From assembly GCF_023231945.1 (NCBI RefSeq), contig NZ_JAJLJH010000001.1:1913393-1977392 (forward strand): a stretch of DNA of 64,000 bases, read 5' to 3'. This DNA is from Scleromatobacter humisilvae. Its GTDB lineage: Bacteria; Pseudomonadota; Gammaproteobacteria; Burkholderiales; Burkholderiaceae_C. Both the position numbers and the translations under genes were made by a program. The notes under the pieces are model-generated. The model did no database searches. It was not told the DNA's origin and worked only from the letters and a program-made list of their open reading frames with translations. This document shows positions 1 to 8,962 of the stretch, piece after piece. Position 1 is the first letter of the stretch. Each line of letters opens with the position of its first letter.

Positions 1-426
1 GGGGCGACGCGCGTCCGGCAGCGAGGACAGGTGGCGCTGGACCGCGGTGCCGATGGCCACCAGCCCCCATTGCACCAGCGGCGTGGCGATGCCCCAGGCG
101 ATCAGCATGTCGGTGTCGAACGACGACAGGCTGTTGGTGGCATAGCCCAGCAGCGCCAGCACGCTCAGCACCCACACCCACGACAGGATGATGTCGATGC
201 CCACGCCCACGCCGGTGCGGCCGAAGCGGTTGACGCCCGGGAACATCAGCACCAGCAGCAGGATGGCCAGCGCCATCGCCACGCCGTCCATGCGGTAGCC
301 GTAGATCTCGTGGAACACGCCCAGCATGCCCGCGGCCACCAGAGGCTCGAGCAGGGACGCGATCGTGCTCCCGATCGACGGCGGGGCACTGAGGAACTGC
401 TTGCGGACGGTGCGCTCTTCGAACAT
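1..426 (-). CDS. Undecaprenyl-phosphate sugar phosphotransferase, N-terminal part (partial)
   Basis: These are the first 142 residues of a polyprenyl-phosphate hexose-1-phosphate transferase of the WcaJ/EpsB type; the rest lies beyond the left edge. Only the membrane region is visible: hydrophobic segments at about residues 21-39, 47-65, 76-95 and 107-127 after a basic N-terminus (MFEERTVRK). The conserved C-terminal sugar-transferase domain is out of view, so the family call rests on this pattern and on the setting at the end of an EPS locus. The ATG at 426 is the first start after an in-frame TGA about 24 bases upstream. Enzymes of this family load the first sugar phosphate onto the undecaprenyl carrier in the inner membrane, which starts repeat-unit assembly. 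Confidence 0.72.
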   Translation of the reverse strand, partial: MFEERTVRKQFLSAPPSIGSTIASLLEPLVAAGMLGVFHEIYGYRMDGVAMALAILLLVLMFPGVNRFGRTGVGVGIDIILSWVWVLSVLALLGYATNSLSSFDTDMLIAWGIATPLVQWGLVAIGTAVQRHLSSLPDARRP

Positions 427-485
427 GTCAGCCTGGGACGCACCCGGTCAGGGTGCCGGAGAGGGCATGCAAGGTTCGCGCCATT

Positions 486-1931
486 TCAGCTGGTACGGCC
501 ATACGTATCCTCGAAGCGGACGATGTCGTCCTCGCCGAGGTACGAGCCGGACTGCACCTCGATGATCTCGAGCGGCAGCTTGCCGGGGTTGGCGAGGCGG
601 TGCGTCTCGCCGAGCGGGATGTAGGTGCTCTGGTTCTCGGTGAGGATCATCTTGCGATCGCCGCAGGTGACCTCCGCCGTGCCCTGCACGACGATCCAGT
701 GCTCGGCGCGATGGTGATGCATCTGCAGGCTCAGCGTCGCGCCCGGGTTGACCATGATGCGCTTGACCTGGAAGCGCGGCCCGGCGTCCACGCTGTCGTA
801 CCAGCCCCAGGGCCGGTTCACCTTGCGGTGCAGCGTGTGCTCGGTGCGCTTCTCGCTGGTCAGGCGATTGACGATCTTCTTGACGTCCTGGCTGCGCTCG
901 CGGTCGGCCACGAGCACGGCATCGGCGGTCTCGACGATCACGACGTTGTCGACGCCCAGCGCCGTCACGAGGCGGCCGCTGGCGTGCACCAGCGTGTTGC
1001 GGCTGTCCTCGAACATCACGTCGCCGACGCTGGAATTGCCCGCCGCATCCTTGGCCGCGACCTGCCAGACGGCGTCCCACGCGCCGAGGTCGTTCCAGCC
1101 GGCGTCCAGCGGCACCATGCGGATGTCGAACGCGCTGCCCGGGCAACGTTCCATGACGGCGTAGTCGACCGATTCCGACGGCACCGCCAGGAAGGCCTCG
1201 CGCGTCGGCCGGATGAAGCGCGCGTCGGGCGTGCGGCCGCTCCATGCGGCTTGCGTGGCGGAGAGGATGTCGGGACGGAACTGCGCCAGCGCCTTCAGCC
1301 ACACCGACGCGCGCAGCACGAACATGCCCGAGTTCCAGGTGTAGCCGCCCTCGGCGAGGTAGCGCGCGGCGGTCGCCGCGTCCGGCTTCTCGACGAACTG
1401 GGCGACCTGGTGCAGGCCGTCGCCCGCGGTGCTGCGGATATAGCCGTAGGCCGTCTCGGGGCTGGCGGGCGTGATGCCCAGGATCACGATGGCGCCGTCG
1501 GCGGCGCCGCGCACGGCCTTCTGCAGCGCCGCGGTGAATGCGCCCTGATCGGTGACGGTCTGGTCGGCGGGCGACACGACCAGCACCGGGTCGGCGCCGC
1601 CCTCGGTCGCCGCCAGCGCGGCCAGCGTCAGCGCCGGCGCGGTGTTGCGGCCGACCGGCTCCAGGATCACGGCCGCCGGCTCGACGCCCTTCTCGCGCAG
1701 TTGCTCCAGCGCCAGGAAGCGGTGTTCGGCGTTGCCGACGATCAGCGGCGCCTCGACGGCGATGTCCGCGCTGCCCAGGCCGACCAGGCGCGCGACGGCC
1801 TGCTGGAACAGGCTGTCGTCGGAGCCCAGCGAGAGGAATTGCTTCGGGAAACCGGCGCGCGACAAGGGCCAGAGGCGCGTGCCGCTGCCTCCGGCCATGA
1901 TGACGGGTTGGATCGAGATCGACGCTGCCAT
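486..1931 (-). CDS. manC: Mannose-1-phosphate guanylyltransferase / mannose-6-phosphate isomerase (type II)
   Basis: Cytoplasmic bifunctional enzyme of 481 residues that makes GDP-mannose from mannose-1-phosphate and GTP and can interconvert fructose-6-phosphate and mannose-6-phosphate. The N-terminal nucleotidyltransferase domain shows the signature GGSGTRLWPLSR at residues 14-25. The C-terminal cupin domain carries the metal-binding stretch QMHHHRAEHW at about residues 403-412. The length fits the family. The start at 1931 is chosen because it leaves only a short lead before the conserved PVIMAGG strand; a start 45 bases upstream would add a non-conserved extension. It lies between a second guanylyltransferase and the initiating phosphotransferase. 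GDP-mannose is also the substrate of Gmd (34082-35203), which makes GDP-fucose. Confidence 0.93.
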   Translation of the reverse strand: MAASISIQPVIMAGGSGTRLWPLSRAGFPKQFLSLGSDDSLFQQAVARLVGLGSADIAVEAPLIVGNAEHRFLALEQLREKGVEPAAVILEPVGRNTAPALTLAALAATEGGADPVLVVSPADQTVTDQGAFTAALQKAVRGAADGAIVILGITPASPETAYGYIRSTAGDGLHQVAQFVEKPDAATAARYLAEGGYTWNSGMFVLRASVWLKALAQFRPDILSATQAAWSGRTPDARFIRPTREAFLAVPSESVDYAVMERCPGSAFDIRMVPLDAGWNDLGAWDAVWQVAAKDAAGNSSVGDVMFEDSRNTLVHASGRLVTALGVDNVVIVETADAVLVADRERSQDVKKIVNRLTSEKRTEHTLHRKVNRPWGWYDSVDAGPRFQVKRIMVNPGATLSLQMHHHRAEHWIVVQGTAEVTCGDRKMILTENQSTYIPLGETHRLANPGKLPLEIIEVQSGSYLGEDDIVRFEDTYGRTS

Positions 1932-1959
1932 GGGACGCTTTCGGAAATGAGGATCGGGC

Positions 1960-1985
1960 TCGCGACACGCGCCCAAGTGTCGCGA
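1960..1985. other. Perfect inverted repeat (stem-loop) between the two guanylyltransferase genes
   Basis: TCGCGACAC (1960-1968) and GTGTCGCGA (1977-1985) are exact inverted repeats of 9 bases around an 8-base loop. The element lies in the 72-base gap between the stop of the gene at 2004-3107 and the manC start. There is no run of T after the stem on the minus strand, so it is not a standard intrinsic terminator. It could be an RNA processing or stabilising hairpin, or an operator; the sequence does not decide. Confidence 0.55.
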
Positions 1986-2003
1986 TCGACGCTTAGCAGC
2001 GAA

Positions 2004-3107
2004 TTACGCGCGTGCGTCGCCCCAGCGCAGGACGGTGCCTTCGTCGCCCGGATACGTGGTGTTGCCGTGCCGGTCGACGCAGTAGTTCGGCGACACGATC
2101 ATATCTTCGAGCATCTGGCCTTCGGACAGCCGCGTGTAGTCGAACAGGATGCTGCGGATCAGCTTGCTGCCCCCGCGCAACACGCAGCCGTTGCCCAGCC
2201 ACGCCGGGCCGACGATGGTGGCGCCCGGTTCGATCTCGCTGGACGAGCCGATGTAGACCGGCCCGGTGATGTCGACCTTGTCGAAATCGATGTTCGTGTT
2301 CAGGCCCACCCAGACGCCCGGACGCACCTCGGTACCCGGCATGTCCATCTGCGCCACCTCGCCGCGCAGCACGCGCTGGCAGACTGCCCAGTAGTCGGTG
2401 ACGCGACCGATGTCGATCCAGTTGAACCAGCGGCTCTGCGAGTAGAACGGCAGGCCCTTCTCGGCCAGCAGGGGGAACAGCTGGCCGCCGATGTCGAACA
2501 CCTGGCCCGACGGGATCAGGTCGAGCACGGCCGGCTCGAAGATGTAGATGCCGGTGCTGGCCATGCGCGACCTGGCCTTCTCGGGCGCCGGCTTTTCCTG
2601 AAACTCGGTGATGCGGCCGTCCGGGTCGCTGACGACCACGCCGTAGTTCTTCACTTCCTCCAGCGGCACTTCCAGCGTGACGACGCTGGCCAGCGCCTTC
2701 TTGCTCGCGTGCTCGTGCAGCGCGGCGCCGATGTCGAGATCGATGATGGCGTCGCCGCACAGCACGATGGTGGTCTCGTCGAAGAAGCCGCTGTGGTCCT
2801 GGATCTTGCGCATGCCGCCGGCCGAGCCCTTGGGGTTCGGCACGATCTCGCCGTGGTCGCGCTTGCCTTCGAACGAGTAGCCGATCTCGACGCCCCAGCG
2901 GCTGCCGTTGCCGAAGTAACTTTCGATCTTCCAGTGCGAATAGGCCACGTTGATCATGATCTCCTTGACGCCGTAGCGCGCGAGATGCTCGATCAGGTAC
3001 TCCAGCACCGGCTTGCCCAGGATGGGAATCATCGGCTTGGGCATGTACTTGGTCAGCGGGCGCACACGGGTGCCTTGGCCGGCTGCGAGGATCATGGCTT
3101 TCGCCAT
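2004..3107 (-). CDS. Mannose-1-phosphate guanylyltransferase-like nucleotidyltransferase with left-handed beta-helix
   Basis: Sugar-nucleotide pyrophosphorylase of 367 residues. The N-terminus has the nucleotide-binding signature LAAGQGTRVRPLT (residues 7-19) followed by a PKPM(I) motif, as in GDP-mannose and glucose-1-phosphate nucleotidyltransferases. The C-terminal third (GPVYIGSSSEIEPGATIVGP) has the hexapeptide pattern of a left-handed beta-helix. Start at 3107 has a good ribosome binding site (AAGGAA 6 bases upstream). Unlike ManC next to it, it has no cupin domain. GDP-mannose is the most likely product given the neighbours, but glucose-1-phosphate with UTP, dTTP or CTP cannot be excluded from sequence alone. 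Two enzymes for one sugar nucleotide would be partly redundant. Confidence 0.82.
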   Translation of the reverse strand: MAKAMILAAGQGTRVRPLTKYMPKPMIPILGKPVLEYLIEHLARYGVKEIMINVAYSHWKIESYFGNGSRWGVEIGYSFEGKRDHGEIVPNPKGSAGGMRKIQDHSGFFDETTIVLCGDAIIDLDIGAALHEHASKKALASVVTLEVPLEEVKNYGVVVSDPDGRITEFQEKPAPEKARSRMASTGIYIFEPAVLDLIPSGQVFDIGGQLFPLLAEKGLPFYSQSRWFNWIDIGRVTDYWAVCQRVLRGEVAQMDMPGTEVRPGVWVGLNTNIDFDKVDITGPVYIGSSSEIEPGATIVGPAWLGNGCVLRGGSKLIRSILFDYTRLSEGQMLEDMIVSPNYCVDRHGNTTYPGDEGTVLRWGDARA

Positions 3108-3296
3108 CGTGCTTCCTTTGGTCGAAATGAGAGGGGCCGGGTCAGCGGCCCGCCGGGCAAGCGGGGAACTGGGTCGGCCGGGCGATGCCCCGGGCACAAC
3201 CCACGGGCGCCGCGACGCGAGTGAGGATTCTCGCAGCTGAACACTGCCGGCCTTGTAGGCCGTGGCCCCATCTTCGGGGTGTCAGCCGGACTTGTA

Positions 3297-4457
3297 TCAC
3301 GTGCGATTGGCAGCCGGATTGCACGATCCGGCACCAAGGGGTGCGCCGCGCTTGTTGCTCGACCACAACAGCAACAGCGCGATGACGACCTGTCCTGCAC
3401 TGCAGACCTCGAGCCTGAGCAGCGGCGGCGCCAGTTCCCAGGCGGTCAGCCCGGCCGCCACGGCGACGGCCGCGACGACGACCTGCGCGAGCGGGCCCGG
3501 CACCGCCAAGCGGCGCGCGCTCGACACGAGCGTGCGCGACAGCACGAACACCGCGAGCACCAGCACGATCGTCGCCGCCGCCCAGGCCGCGGCGTCCCAG
3601 GGCCACGCCGACAGCGTCTCGAGCACGCCCAGGGCGCCGTAGTGCAGCGGCACGATCAGGAGGCTGGCAGGTCCGCGCAGCGATGTCCGCTGCGCCAACG
3701 CAGGCAGTGCCGCCACCGCGCGATCTGCAAGCAGCCAGGCGGCCGCGACGATGCCGACGGCGCACAGGAAATACGCGATCGACACCGAGCTCCAGCGAAA
3801 TACCGGGGCCCCGCACGCCGCGAGCACGGCCCACAGCGCCAGGCAAAGCACCGCGGCGGCCCCGACGATCCAGGCCTCCTGCGACGAGCCGGCCTGACGC
3901 CAGCGTCGTCCGACCAGGAACCCCAGCAGCGGAAACGCGAGCCAGGGGCCGAGCGGATAGGAGATGTGGTGCACGGCCGCATTGCCGGTGACGAAGGCCA
4001 GGAGCGAGTCGTCGGGGATCCGGCCGTGGACCAGCGGCGCCAGGCCGAAGCGCGCAACCAGCACCAACGCCAGCAGCCCGCCGGCGACGAATTCGGGCCG
4101 CCGCGCGCGCCGCACGCCGAACAGCGTGGCCGTCGACACGGCGGCGAACCCGAAGAAGTCTAGGCCGAGCAGCGTACCTGTGCTCCAGTTCAGCAATGCA
4201 TCGGCGAGCAGCAGCAGCACGATCTTGCGCAGCGCGGAGGCGGCCCGCTCGCCGCTGCCGGACGCGAGGCCTGAGCCGACGCCCGTCGCGAAGAAGAAGA
4301 GCGCGGGCGCAGCGCTGCCGACGAACACCAGCCACGCGGGCCAGCCGCCGCCGACCGCGTCGGCGCCGAGCAACTGGTAGCCGGCGTGGTTGACGATCAT
4401 GAGGATCGCCGCGAGCCCCCGGAACAGATCCAGTTGGTGGCTTCGCCGGCCGGACAT
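3297..4457 (-). CDS. Multipass membrane acyltransferase-like protein (DUF1624 / heparan-alpha-glucosaminide N-acetyltransferase type)
   Basis: Integral inner-membrane protein of 386 residues with about ten hydrophobic helices. The N-terminus reads HQLDLFRGLAAILMIVNHAG, the pattern shared by DUF1624 and acyltransferase-3 proteins, where the histidine near the end of the first helix is thought to matter for acyl transfer. A central SYPLGPWLAFPLLGFLVGRR stretch is also typical of this group. The start at 4457 places the conserved motif near the N-terminus; longer versions would extend into rmlC without hydrophobic or conserved sequence. It sits between rmlC and the guanylyltransferase, so O-acylation of the EPS repeat unit is the natural inference. 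The acyl donor and target sugar are unknown. Confidence 0.7.
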   Translation of the reverse strand: MSGRRSHQLDLFRGLAAILMIVNHAGYQLLGADAVGGGWPAWLVFVGSAAPALFFFATGVGSGLASGSGERAASALRKIVLLLLADALLNWSTGTLLGLDFFGFAAVSTATLFGVRRARRPEFVAGGLLALVLVARFGLAPLVHGRIPDDSLLAFVTGNAAVHHISYPLGPWLAFPLLGFLVGRRWRQAGSSQEAWIVGAAAVLCLALWAVLAACGAPVFRWSSVSIAYFLCAVGIVAAAWLLADRAVAALPALAQRTSLRGPASLLIVPLHYGALGVLETLSAWPWDAAAWAAATIVLVLAVFVLSRTLVSSARRLAVPGPLAQVVVAAVAVAAGLTAWELAPPLLRLEVCSAGQVVIALLLLWSSNKRGAPLGAGSCNPAANRT

Positions 4458-4495
4458 CGCGAGGCCAGTGGCGGGTTGCGCCAGCGCCGCAGACG

Positions 4496-5038
4496 TCAAG
4501 GCACGTCTCGCAACGATCCCGCCGCGGCGTCCTTGGCCGACAGCGTCGGCGCCACGCCCAGGTCCGGCCAGGCGATGCCCACGTCCGGGTCGTCCCAGCG
4601 CACGGCGCCTTCGTCCGCCGGCGAATAGAACTCGGTGGTCTTGTAGAGGAAGTCCGCGGTCTCGGTGAGCACGAGGAAGCCATGCGCGAGGCCCGGCGGG
4701 ATCCACAGCTGGCGATGGTTGTCGCCGCTGAGCTCGACGCCCACCCAGCGCCCGAAGGTCGGGCTGTCGCGCCGGATGTCCACGCTCACGTCGAAGACGG
4801 CACCGGCCGTCACGCGCACGAGCTTGCCCTGCGCCTTCGCGCCCTTCTGGAAATGCAGGCCGCGCAGCACGCCGCGCGCGGAACGCGAATGGTTGTCCTG
4901 CACGAAGTCGACGTGGTGGCCGACGGCGGCGTCGAACGCGTTCTGGTTGAAGCTTTCGAGGAAGAAGCCGCGGGCGTCGCCGAACACCTTCGGCTGCAGG
5001 ATCAGGACGCCGTCGATGGCGGTGGTCTCGACTTGCAT
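4496..5038 (-). CDS. rmlC: dTDP-4-dehydrorhamnose 3,5-epimerase
   Basis: Third enzyme of dTDP-L-rhamnose synthesis, 180 residues, a typical RmlC length and cupin fold. It epimerises dTDP-4-keto-6-deoxyglucose at C3 and C5. The family's catalytic residues are visible: the histidine in RGLHFQKG (H62) and the tyrosine in FLYKTTEFYSP (Y132); H119 lies in the conserved GLAHGFLVL. The start at 5038 is two bases after the rmlA stop, so the two are almost certainly translated together. The gene ends the order rmlB-rmlD-rmlA-rmlC, giving a complete rhamnose pathway in 3.4 kb. Confidence 0.96.
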   Translation of the reverse strand: MQVETTAIDGVLILQPKVFGDARGFFLESFNQNAFDAAVGHHVDFVQDNHSRSARGVLRGLHFQKGAKAQGKLVRVTAGAVFDVSVDIRRDSPTFGRWVGVELSGDNHRQLWIPPGLAHGFLVLTETADFLYKTTEFYSPADEGAVRWDDPDVGIAWPDLGVAPTLSAKDAAAGSLRDVP

Positions 5039-5040
5039 GT

Positions 5041-5922
5041 TCAGAAGACCCGTTCGGCCAGCAGGCGCTGCAGGTACTGGCCGTAGCCGCTCTTGGCCAG
5101 CGGCGCCGCCAGCGCGGCGAGCTCGGCGTCGGAGATCCATTTCTGGCGCCAGCAGATCTCTTCCGGGCAGCAGGCCTTCAGGCCCTGGCGCTTCTCCAGC
5201 GTGTGCACGAACTGGCTCGCCTCGAGCAGCGAGTCGTGCGTGCCGGTGTCCAGCCAGGCGTCGCCGCGGCCCAGGATCTGCACGTCCAGCTTGCCGGCCT
5301 CGAGGTAGAGGCGGTTCAGGTCGGTGATCTCGAGTTCGCCGCGGGCGCTGGGCTTGAGCGACTTGGCGTGCTCGACGACGTGGGTGTCGTAGAAGTACAG
5401 GCCGGTGACCGCGTAGCGGCTCTTGGGCTTGGCGGGCTTTTCCTCCAGGCTGATCGCCTTGCCGGCCGCGTCGAATTCGACGACGCCGTAGCGCTCGGGG
5501 TCGGTCACCGGATAGGCGAAGACAGTGGCGCAGTCGAGGTTGGCGGACGCGCTCTCGAGGCGGCCGCCGAGATCGTGCCCGTAGAAGATGTTGTCGCCCA
5601 GCACCAGCGCGCTCGGCGCGTCGCCGATGAACTTCTCGCCGATGAGGAAGGCCTGCGCGAGGCCGTCGGGGCTGTCCTGCACCGCGTATTGCAGGTCGAG
5701 GCCCCAGCGCTTGCCGTCGCCCAGCAGCTGCTCGAAGCGCGGCGTGTCCTGCGGGGTGCTGATGATCAGGATCTCGCGGATCCCCGCCAGCAGCAGCACG
5801 CTCAGCGGGTAGTAGATCATCGGCTTGTCGTACACCGGGATCAGCTGCTTGCTGATCGCGAGCGTGGCCGGATGCAGGCGGGTGCCGGAGCCTCCGGCGA
5901 GGATGATGCCTTTGCGGTTCAA
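5041..5922 (-). CDS. rmlA: Glucose-1-phosphate thymidylyltransferase
   Basis: First enzyme of dTDP-L-rhamnose synthesis: joins dTTP and glucose-1-phosphate to give dTDP-glucose. The 293 residues fit the family. The nucleotide-binding motif GGSGTRLHP is at residues 10-18 (most relatives have Y rather than H at the penultimate place), followed by [18 protein letters not shown] and the conserved [11 protein letters not shown] loop. It sits between rmlD and rmlC with 9-base and 2-base gaps, so it is part of the same transcript. Confidence 0.96.
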   Translation of the reverse strand: MNRKGIILAGGSGTRLHPATLAISKQLIPVYDKPMIYYPLSVLLLAGIREILIISTPQDTPRFEQLLGDGKRWGLDLQYAVQDSPDGLAQAFLIGEKFIGDAPSALVLGDNIFYGHDLGGRLESASANLDCATVFAYPVTDPERYGVVEFDAAGKAISLEEKPAKPKSRYAVTGLYFYDTHVVEHAKSLKPSARGELEITDLNRLYLEAGKLDVQILGRGDAWLDTGTHDSLLEASQFVHTLEKRQGLKACCPEEICWRQKWISDAELAALAAPLAKSGYGQYLQRLLAERVF

Positions 5923-5931
5923 GAGGATTCC

Positions 5932-6828
5932 TTAAGCGGGAAGGATTTCGGCCAGCAGGCGCCGCACGCCGGACTCCCAGTCCGGCAGGTGCACGCCGAA
6001 GCGCTCGCGAAGCTTGCGCGTGTCGAGGCGCGAATTCAACGGCCGCGGCGCGGGTGTCGGGTACGCGCTGGTGGGGATGGGCCGCAGGGCGTCGGCGGGC
6101 AGCGTCAACGGCACGCCGCGGGCGCGCGCCGTCTCGATCACCAGGCGTGCGTAGCCGTGCCAGCTCGTCGCGCCGGCGGCCACCGCGTGATAGGTGCCGG
6201 CCAGGTCGGGCTGGGCGCGCGCGGCGCGGGCCATCAGCGCGGTGAGGTCGGCCAGCAGGTCGGCGCCGGTGGGCGCGCCGATCTGGTCGTCGATGACGTT
6301 CAGCTCGGTCCGGGCGGCCGCCAGCTTCAGCATCGTCCTGGCGAAGTTGCCGCCGCGCGCCGCGTAGACCCAGCTGGTGCGCAGGATCAGGTGCTGGCAG
6401 CCGCTGGCGCGGATCTGGTTCTCGCCATCGAGCTTGGTGCGGCCATAGACCGACAACGGGCCCGTGGGCGCGGCCTCGCCGCGCGGCTGGTCGCCCGAGC
6501 CGTCGAAGACGTAGTCGGTGCTGTAGTGGACGAGCCACGCGCCGCTGGCAGCCGCGCTGCGCGCCAGCACGCCGGGCGCATCGGCGTTGATCGCCTGCGC
6601 GAGCGCGGGCTCGGATTCCGCCTTGTCGACGGCGGTGTGCGCGGCGGCGTTGACGATCAGGTCGGGCCGGACCGCGGCGACGGTCGCGGCGAGCGCGTCC
6701 GGCCTCGAGAAATCGGCTGCGTAGTCGCGGCTCTGCGAATCGAGCGCCAGCACCTCGCCGAGCGGCTGCAGCGAGCGCTGCAGTTCCCAGCCGACCTGGC
6801 CGTCGCCACCGAACAGCAGGATCTTCAT
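5932..6828 (-). CDS. rmlD: dTDP-4-dehydrorhamnose reductase
   Basis: Last enzyme of dTDP-L-rhamnose synthesis; reduces dTDP-4-dehydrorhamnose with NAD(P)H. It is a 298-residue extended short-chain dehydrogenase: the glycine motif GGDGQVG lies at residues 8-14, the catalytic YGRTK follows the STDYVFDG strand, and the family stretch VNAAAHTAVDKAE is present. The ATG at 6828 lies one base after the rmlB stop (TGA G ATG), showing tight translational coupling. It is followed by rmlA after 9 bases. Confidence 0.96.
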   Translation of the reverse strand: MKILLFGGDGQVGWELQRSLQPLGEVLALDSQSRDYAADFSRPDALAATVAAVRPDLIVNAAAHTAVDKAESEPALAQAINADAPGVLARSAAASGAWLVHYSTDYVFDGSGDQPRGEAAPTGPLSVYGRTKLDGENQIRASGCQHLILRTSWVYAARGGNFARTMLKLAAARTELNVIDDQIGAPTGADLLADLTALMARAARAQPDLAGTYHAVAAGATSWHGYARLVIETARARGVPLTLPADALRPIPTSAYPTPAPRPLNSRLDTRKLRERFGVHLPDWESGVRRLLAEILPA

Positions 6829-6829
6829 C

Positions 6830-7888
6830 TCAGGCCTTCGCGTATTGCGTCGAGACCCAGTCTCGGTAGGCGCCGCTCTGCACGCCCTGCACCCATTCGC
6901 TGTTCGCGAGATACCACTCGACGGTCTTGCGCAGGCCCGTCTCGAAGGTCTCCTTCGGCTGCCAGCCCAGCTCGGTGCAGAGCTTGGTGGCGTCGATCGC
7001 GTAGCGGCGGTCGTGGCCCGGGCGATCCTTGACGAAGGTGATCAGCCGATCGCGCGGACCGGCCGCGTCGGGGCGCAGTTCGTCCAGCAGCGCGCAGATC
7101 CCGCGCACGATCTCGATGTTGGTCTTCTCGTTGAGGCCGCCCACGTTGTAGGTCTCGCCGACGCGGCCCTCGGCCAGCACCGCGCGGATCGCCGCGCAGT
7201 GATCCTTCACGTAGAGCCAGTCTCGCACGTTGAGGCCGTCGCCGTACACCGGCAGCGACTTGCCCGCCAGCGCGTTGACGATCACCAGCGGGATCAGCTT
7301 CTCGGGGAAGTGCAGCGGGCCGTAGTTGTTCGAGCAGTTCGTCGTCAGCGTCGGCAGGCCGTAGGTGTGGTGCCACGCGCGCACCAGGTGGTCGCTGGCG
7401 GCCTTGCTCGCCGAGTACGGGCTGTTGGGCTCGTACGGGTGCGTCTCGGTGAACGGCGCGGCGTCGGCCGTCAGCGAACCGTAGACCTCGTCGGTGCTCA
7501 CGTGCAGGAAGCGGAAGGACGCCTTGTCGTCGCCCTCCAGCGTGGCGTGGTAGCCGCGCGCCGCCTCGAGCAGGTTGAACGTGCCCTCGATGTTGGTCTT
7601 GAGGAACGCGCCCGGGCCGAGGATCGAGCGGTCGACGTGGCTCTCGGCCGCGAAGTTGACGATCGCGCGCGGACGATGGTTGCGCAGCATCGCCTCGACG
7701 AGGTTGCGGTCGCCGATGTCGCCGTGCTGGAACACGTGGCGCGGGTCACCCTTGAGCGGCTCGAGGTTGGCGAGGTTGCCCGCGTAGGTCAGCGCGTCGA
7801 GGTTGACGACGTGCTCGTCGTGGTTCTCGAGCCAGTCGAGGACGAAGTTGCTGCCGATGAAGCCGGCGCCGCCGGTGACGAGGATCAT
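6830..7888 (-). CDS. rmlB: dTDP-glucose 4,6-dehydratase
   Basis: Second enzyme of the rhamnose pathway; converts dTDP-glucose to dTDP-4-keto-6-deoxyglucose using bound NAD+. The protein has 352 residues: GGAGFIGSN (residues 6-14) binds NAD, TDEVYGS holds the catalytic Asp-Glu pair, and YSASK carries the Tyr and Lys of the short-chain dehydrogenase triad. The start at 7888 puts [10 protein letters not shown] at the N-terminus as in relatives; the frame stays open far upstream but that part overlaps the previous gene. It opens the rmlB-D-A-C set, 38 bases after the UDP-glucuronate epimerase gene. Confidence 0.96.
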   Translation of the reverse strand: MILVTGGAGFIGSNFVLDWLENHDEHVVNLDALTYAGNLANLEPLKGDPRHVFQHGDIGDRNLVEAMLRNHRPRAIVNFAAESHVDRSILGPGAFLKTNIEGTFNLLEAARGYHATLEGDDKASFRFLHVSTDEVYGSLTADAAPFTETHPYEPNSPYSASKAASDHLVRAWHHTYGLPTLTTNCSNNYGPLHFPEKLIPLVIVNALAGKSLPVYGDGLNVRDWLYVKDHCAAIRAVLAEGRVGETYNVGGLNEKTNIEIVRGICALLDELRPDAAGPRDRLITFVKDRPGHDRRYAIDATKLCTELGWQPKETFETGLRKTVEWYLANSEWVQGVQSGAYRDWVSTQYAKA

Positions 7889-7926
7889 GTTCTTCCTTCT
7901 TGCCCGCCCCGATCCGAGGCGGCATT

Positions 7927-8946
7927 TCAGCGCCCTTCGGGGGCGCCGTAGTATCTCTTGTACCAATCGGCGAAACGGCCGATCCCCACGTTCAGCGGCG
8001 TGCGCGGCGCCACGCCCGTCCACTCGCGCAGCGCGGAGACATCCGCGTGCGTCGCGACGACGTCGCCCGGCTGCATCGGCTTGTAGACCTTGACGGCCTC
8101 GACGCCGACGGCACGCTCGATCGTGGCGATGAACTCGCCGAGCTGCACCGGATCCTGGTTGCCGATGTTGAACACGCGGTACGGCGCGCGCGAGCGGCCG
8201 GGATGCGGGTGCAGCGCGTCGAACGCCGGGTCGGGCGTGGCGGGCCGGTCGAGCACCGCGACGACCCCGTCGACGATGTCGTCGATGTAGGTGAAATCGC
8301 GCATCATCTTGCCGTCGTTGTAGACGGCGATCGGCTTGCCCGCGAGGATGTCGCGCGTGAACGAGAAGTACGCCATGTCCGGCCGCCCCCACGGGCCGTA
8401 GACCGTGAAGAAGCGCAGGCCGGTCGTCGGCGTGCCGTACAGGTGGCTGTACGTGTGGGCCATCAGCTCGTTGGACTTCTTGGTCGCGGCGTAGAGGCTG
8501 ACGGGGTGGTCGACGCTGTCGGCCTCCGAGAATGGCATCTTCGCGTTGCCGCCGTAGACGCTGGAGCTGCTGGCGTAGACGAGGTGCTCGACCGGATGGT
8601 GGCGGCAGGCCTCGAGCACGTGCAGGAAGCCCGACAGGTTGGAATCGCCGTACGCGAGCGGGTTGTCGATCGAGTAGCGCACGCCGGCCTGCGCCGCGAG
8701 GTGCACGACGCGGTCGAACTTCTCGCGCGCGAACAGCGCATCCAGCGCGGCGCCGTCGACGATGTCCAGCGGCTCGAAGCGGAAGTTGTCCAGCCCGGCC
8801 AGCTCGGCCAGCCGCGCGCGCTTCAGCGACGGGTCGTAGTAGGCGTTCAGGTTGTCGATGCCCACCACGCTGTCGCCGCGCGCCGCGAGGCGCTGGACGA
8901 CGTGCATGCCGATGAAGCCGGCGGCGCCGGTGATCAGGACTTTCAT
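7927..8946 (-). CDS. UDP-glucuronate 4-epimerase-like NAD-dependent epimerase
   Basis: Extended short-chain dehydrogenase of 339 residues that most resembles UDP-glucuronate 4-epimerases (CapI/LspL type), which convert UDP-GlcA to UDP-GalA. NAD-binding GAAGFIGMH is at residues 7-15, catalytic [10 protein letters not shown] and YAATK follow, and the long substrate loop ([19 protein letters not shown]) is the form usual in these enzymes. The start at 8946 gives [11 protein letters not shown] at the N-terminus. The substrate could come from the UDP-glucose dehydrogenase at 28460-29782. The alternative is an epimerase for another UDP-sugar; the GRPDMAYF loop argues for glucuronate. Confidence 0.88.
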   Translation of the reverse strand: MKVLITGAAGFIGMHVVQRLAARGDSVVGIDNLNAYYDPSLKRARLAELAGLDNFRFEPLDIVDGAALDALFAREKFDRVVHLAAQAGVRYSIDNPLAYGDSNLSGFLHVLEACRHHPVEHLVYASSSSVYGGNAKMPFSEADSVDHPVSLYAATKKSNELMAHTYSHLYGTPTTGLRFFTVYGPWGRPDMAYFSFTRDILAGKPIAVYNDGKMMRDFTYIDDIVDGVVAVLDRPATPDPAFDALHPHPGRSRAPYRVFNIGNQDPVQLGEFIATIERAVGVEAVKVYKPMQPGDVVATHADVSALREWTGVAPRTPLNVGIGRFADWYKRYYGAPEGR

Positions 8947-8962
8947 CGCTTGACTTGCGCGG

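Noticed and set aside
453..3224. A very long open frame (923 codons) on the plus strand opposite the guanylyltransferase genes
   Set aside because: It is a mirror of real genes in GC-rich DNA; its residues (runs of Arg, Ala, His, Gln) match no domain, and both minus-strand genes have clear family motifs.
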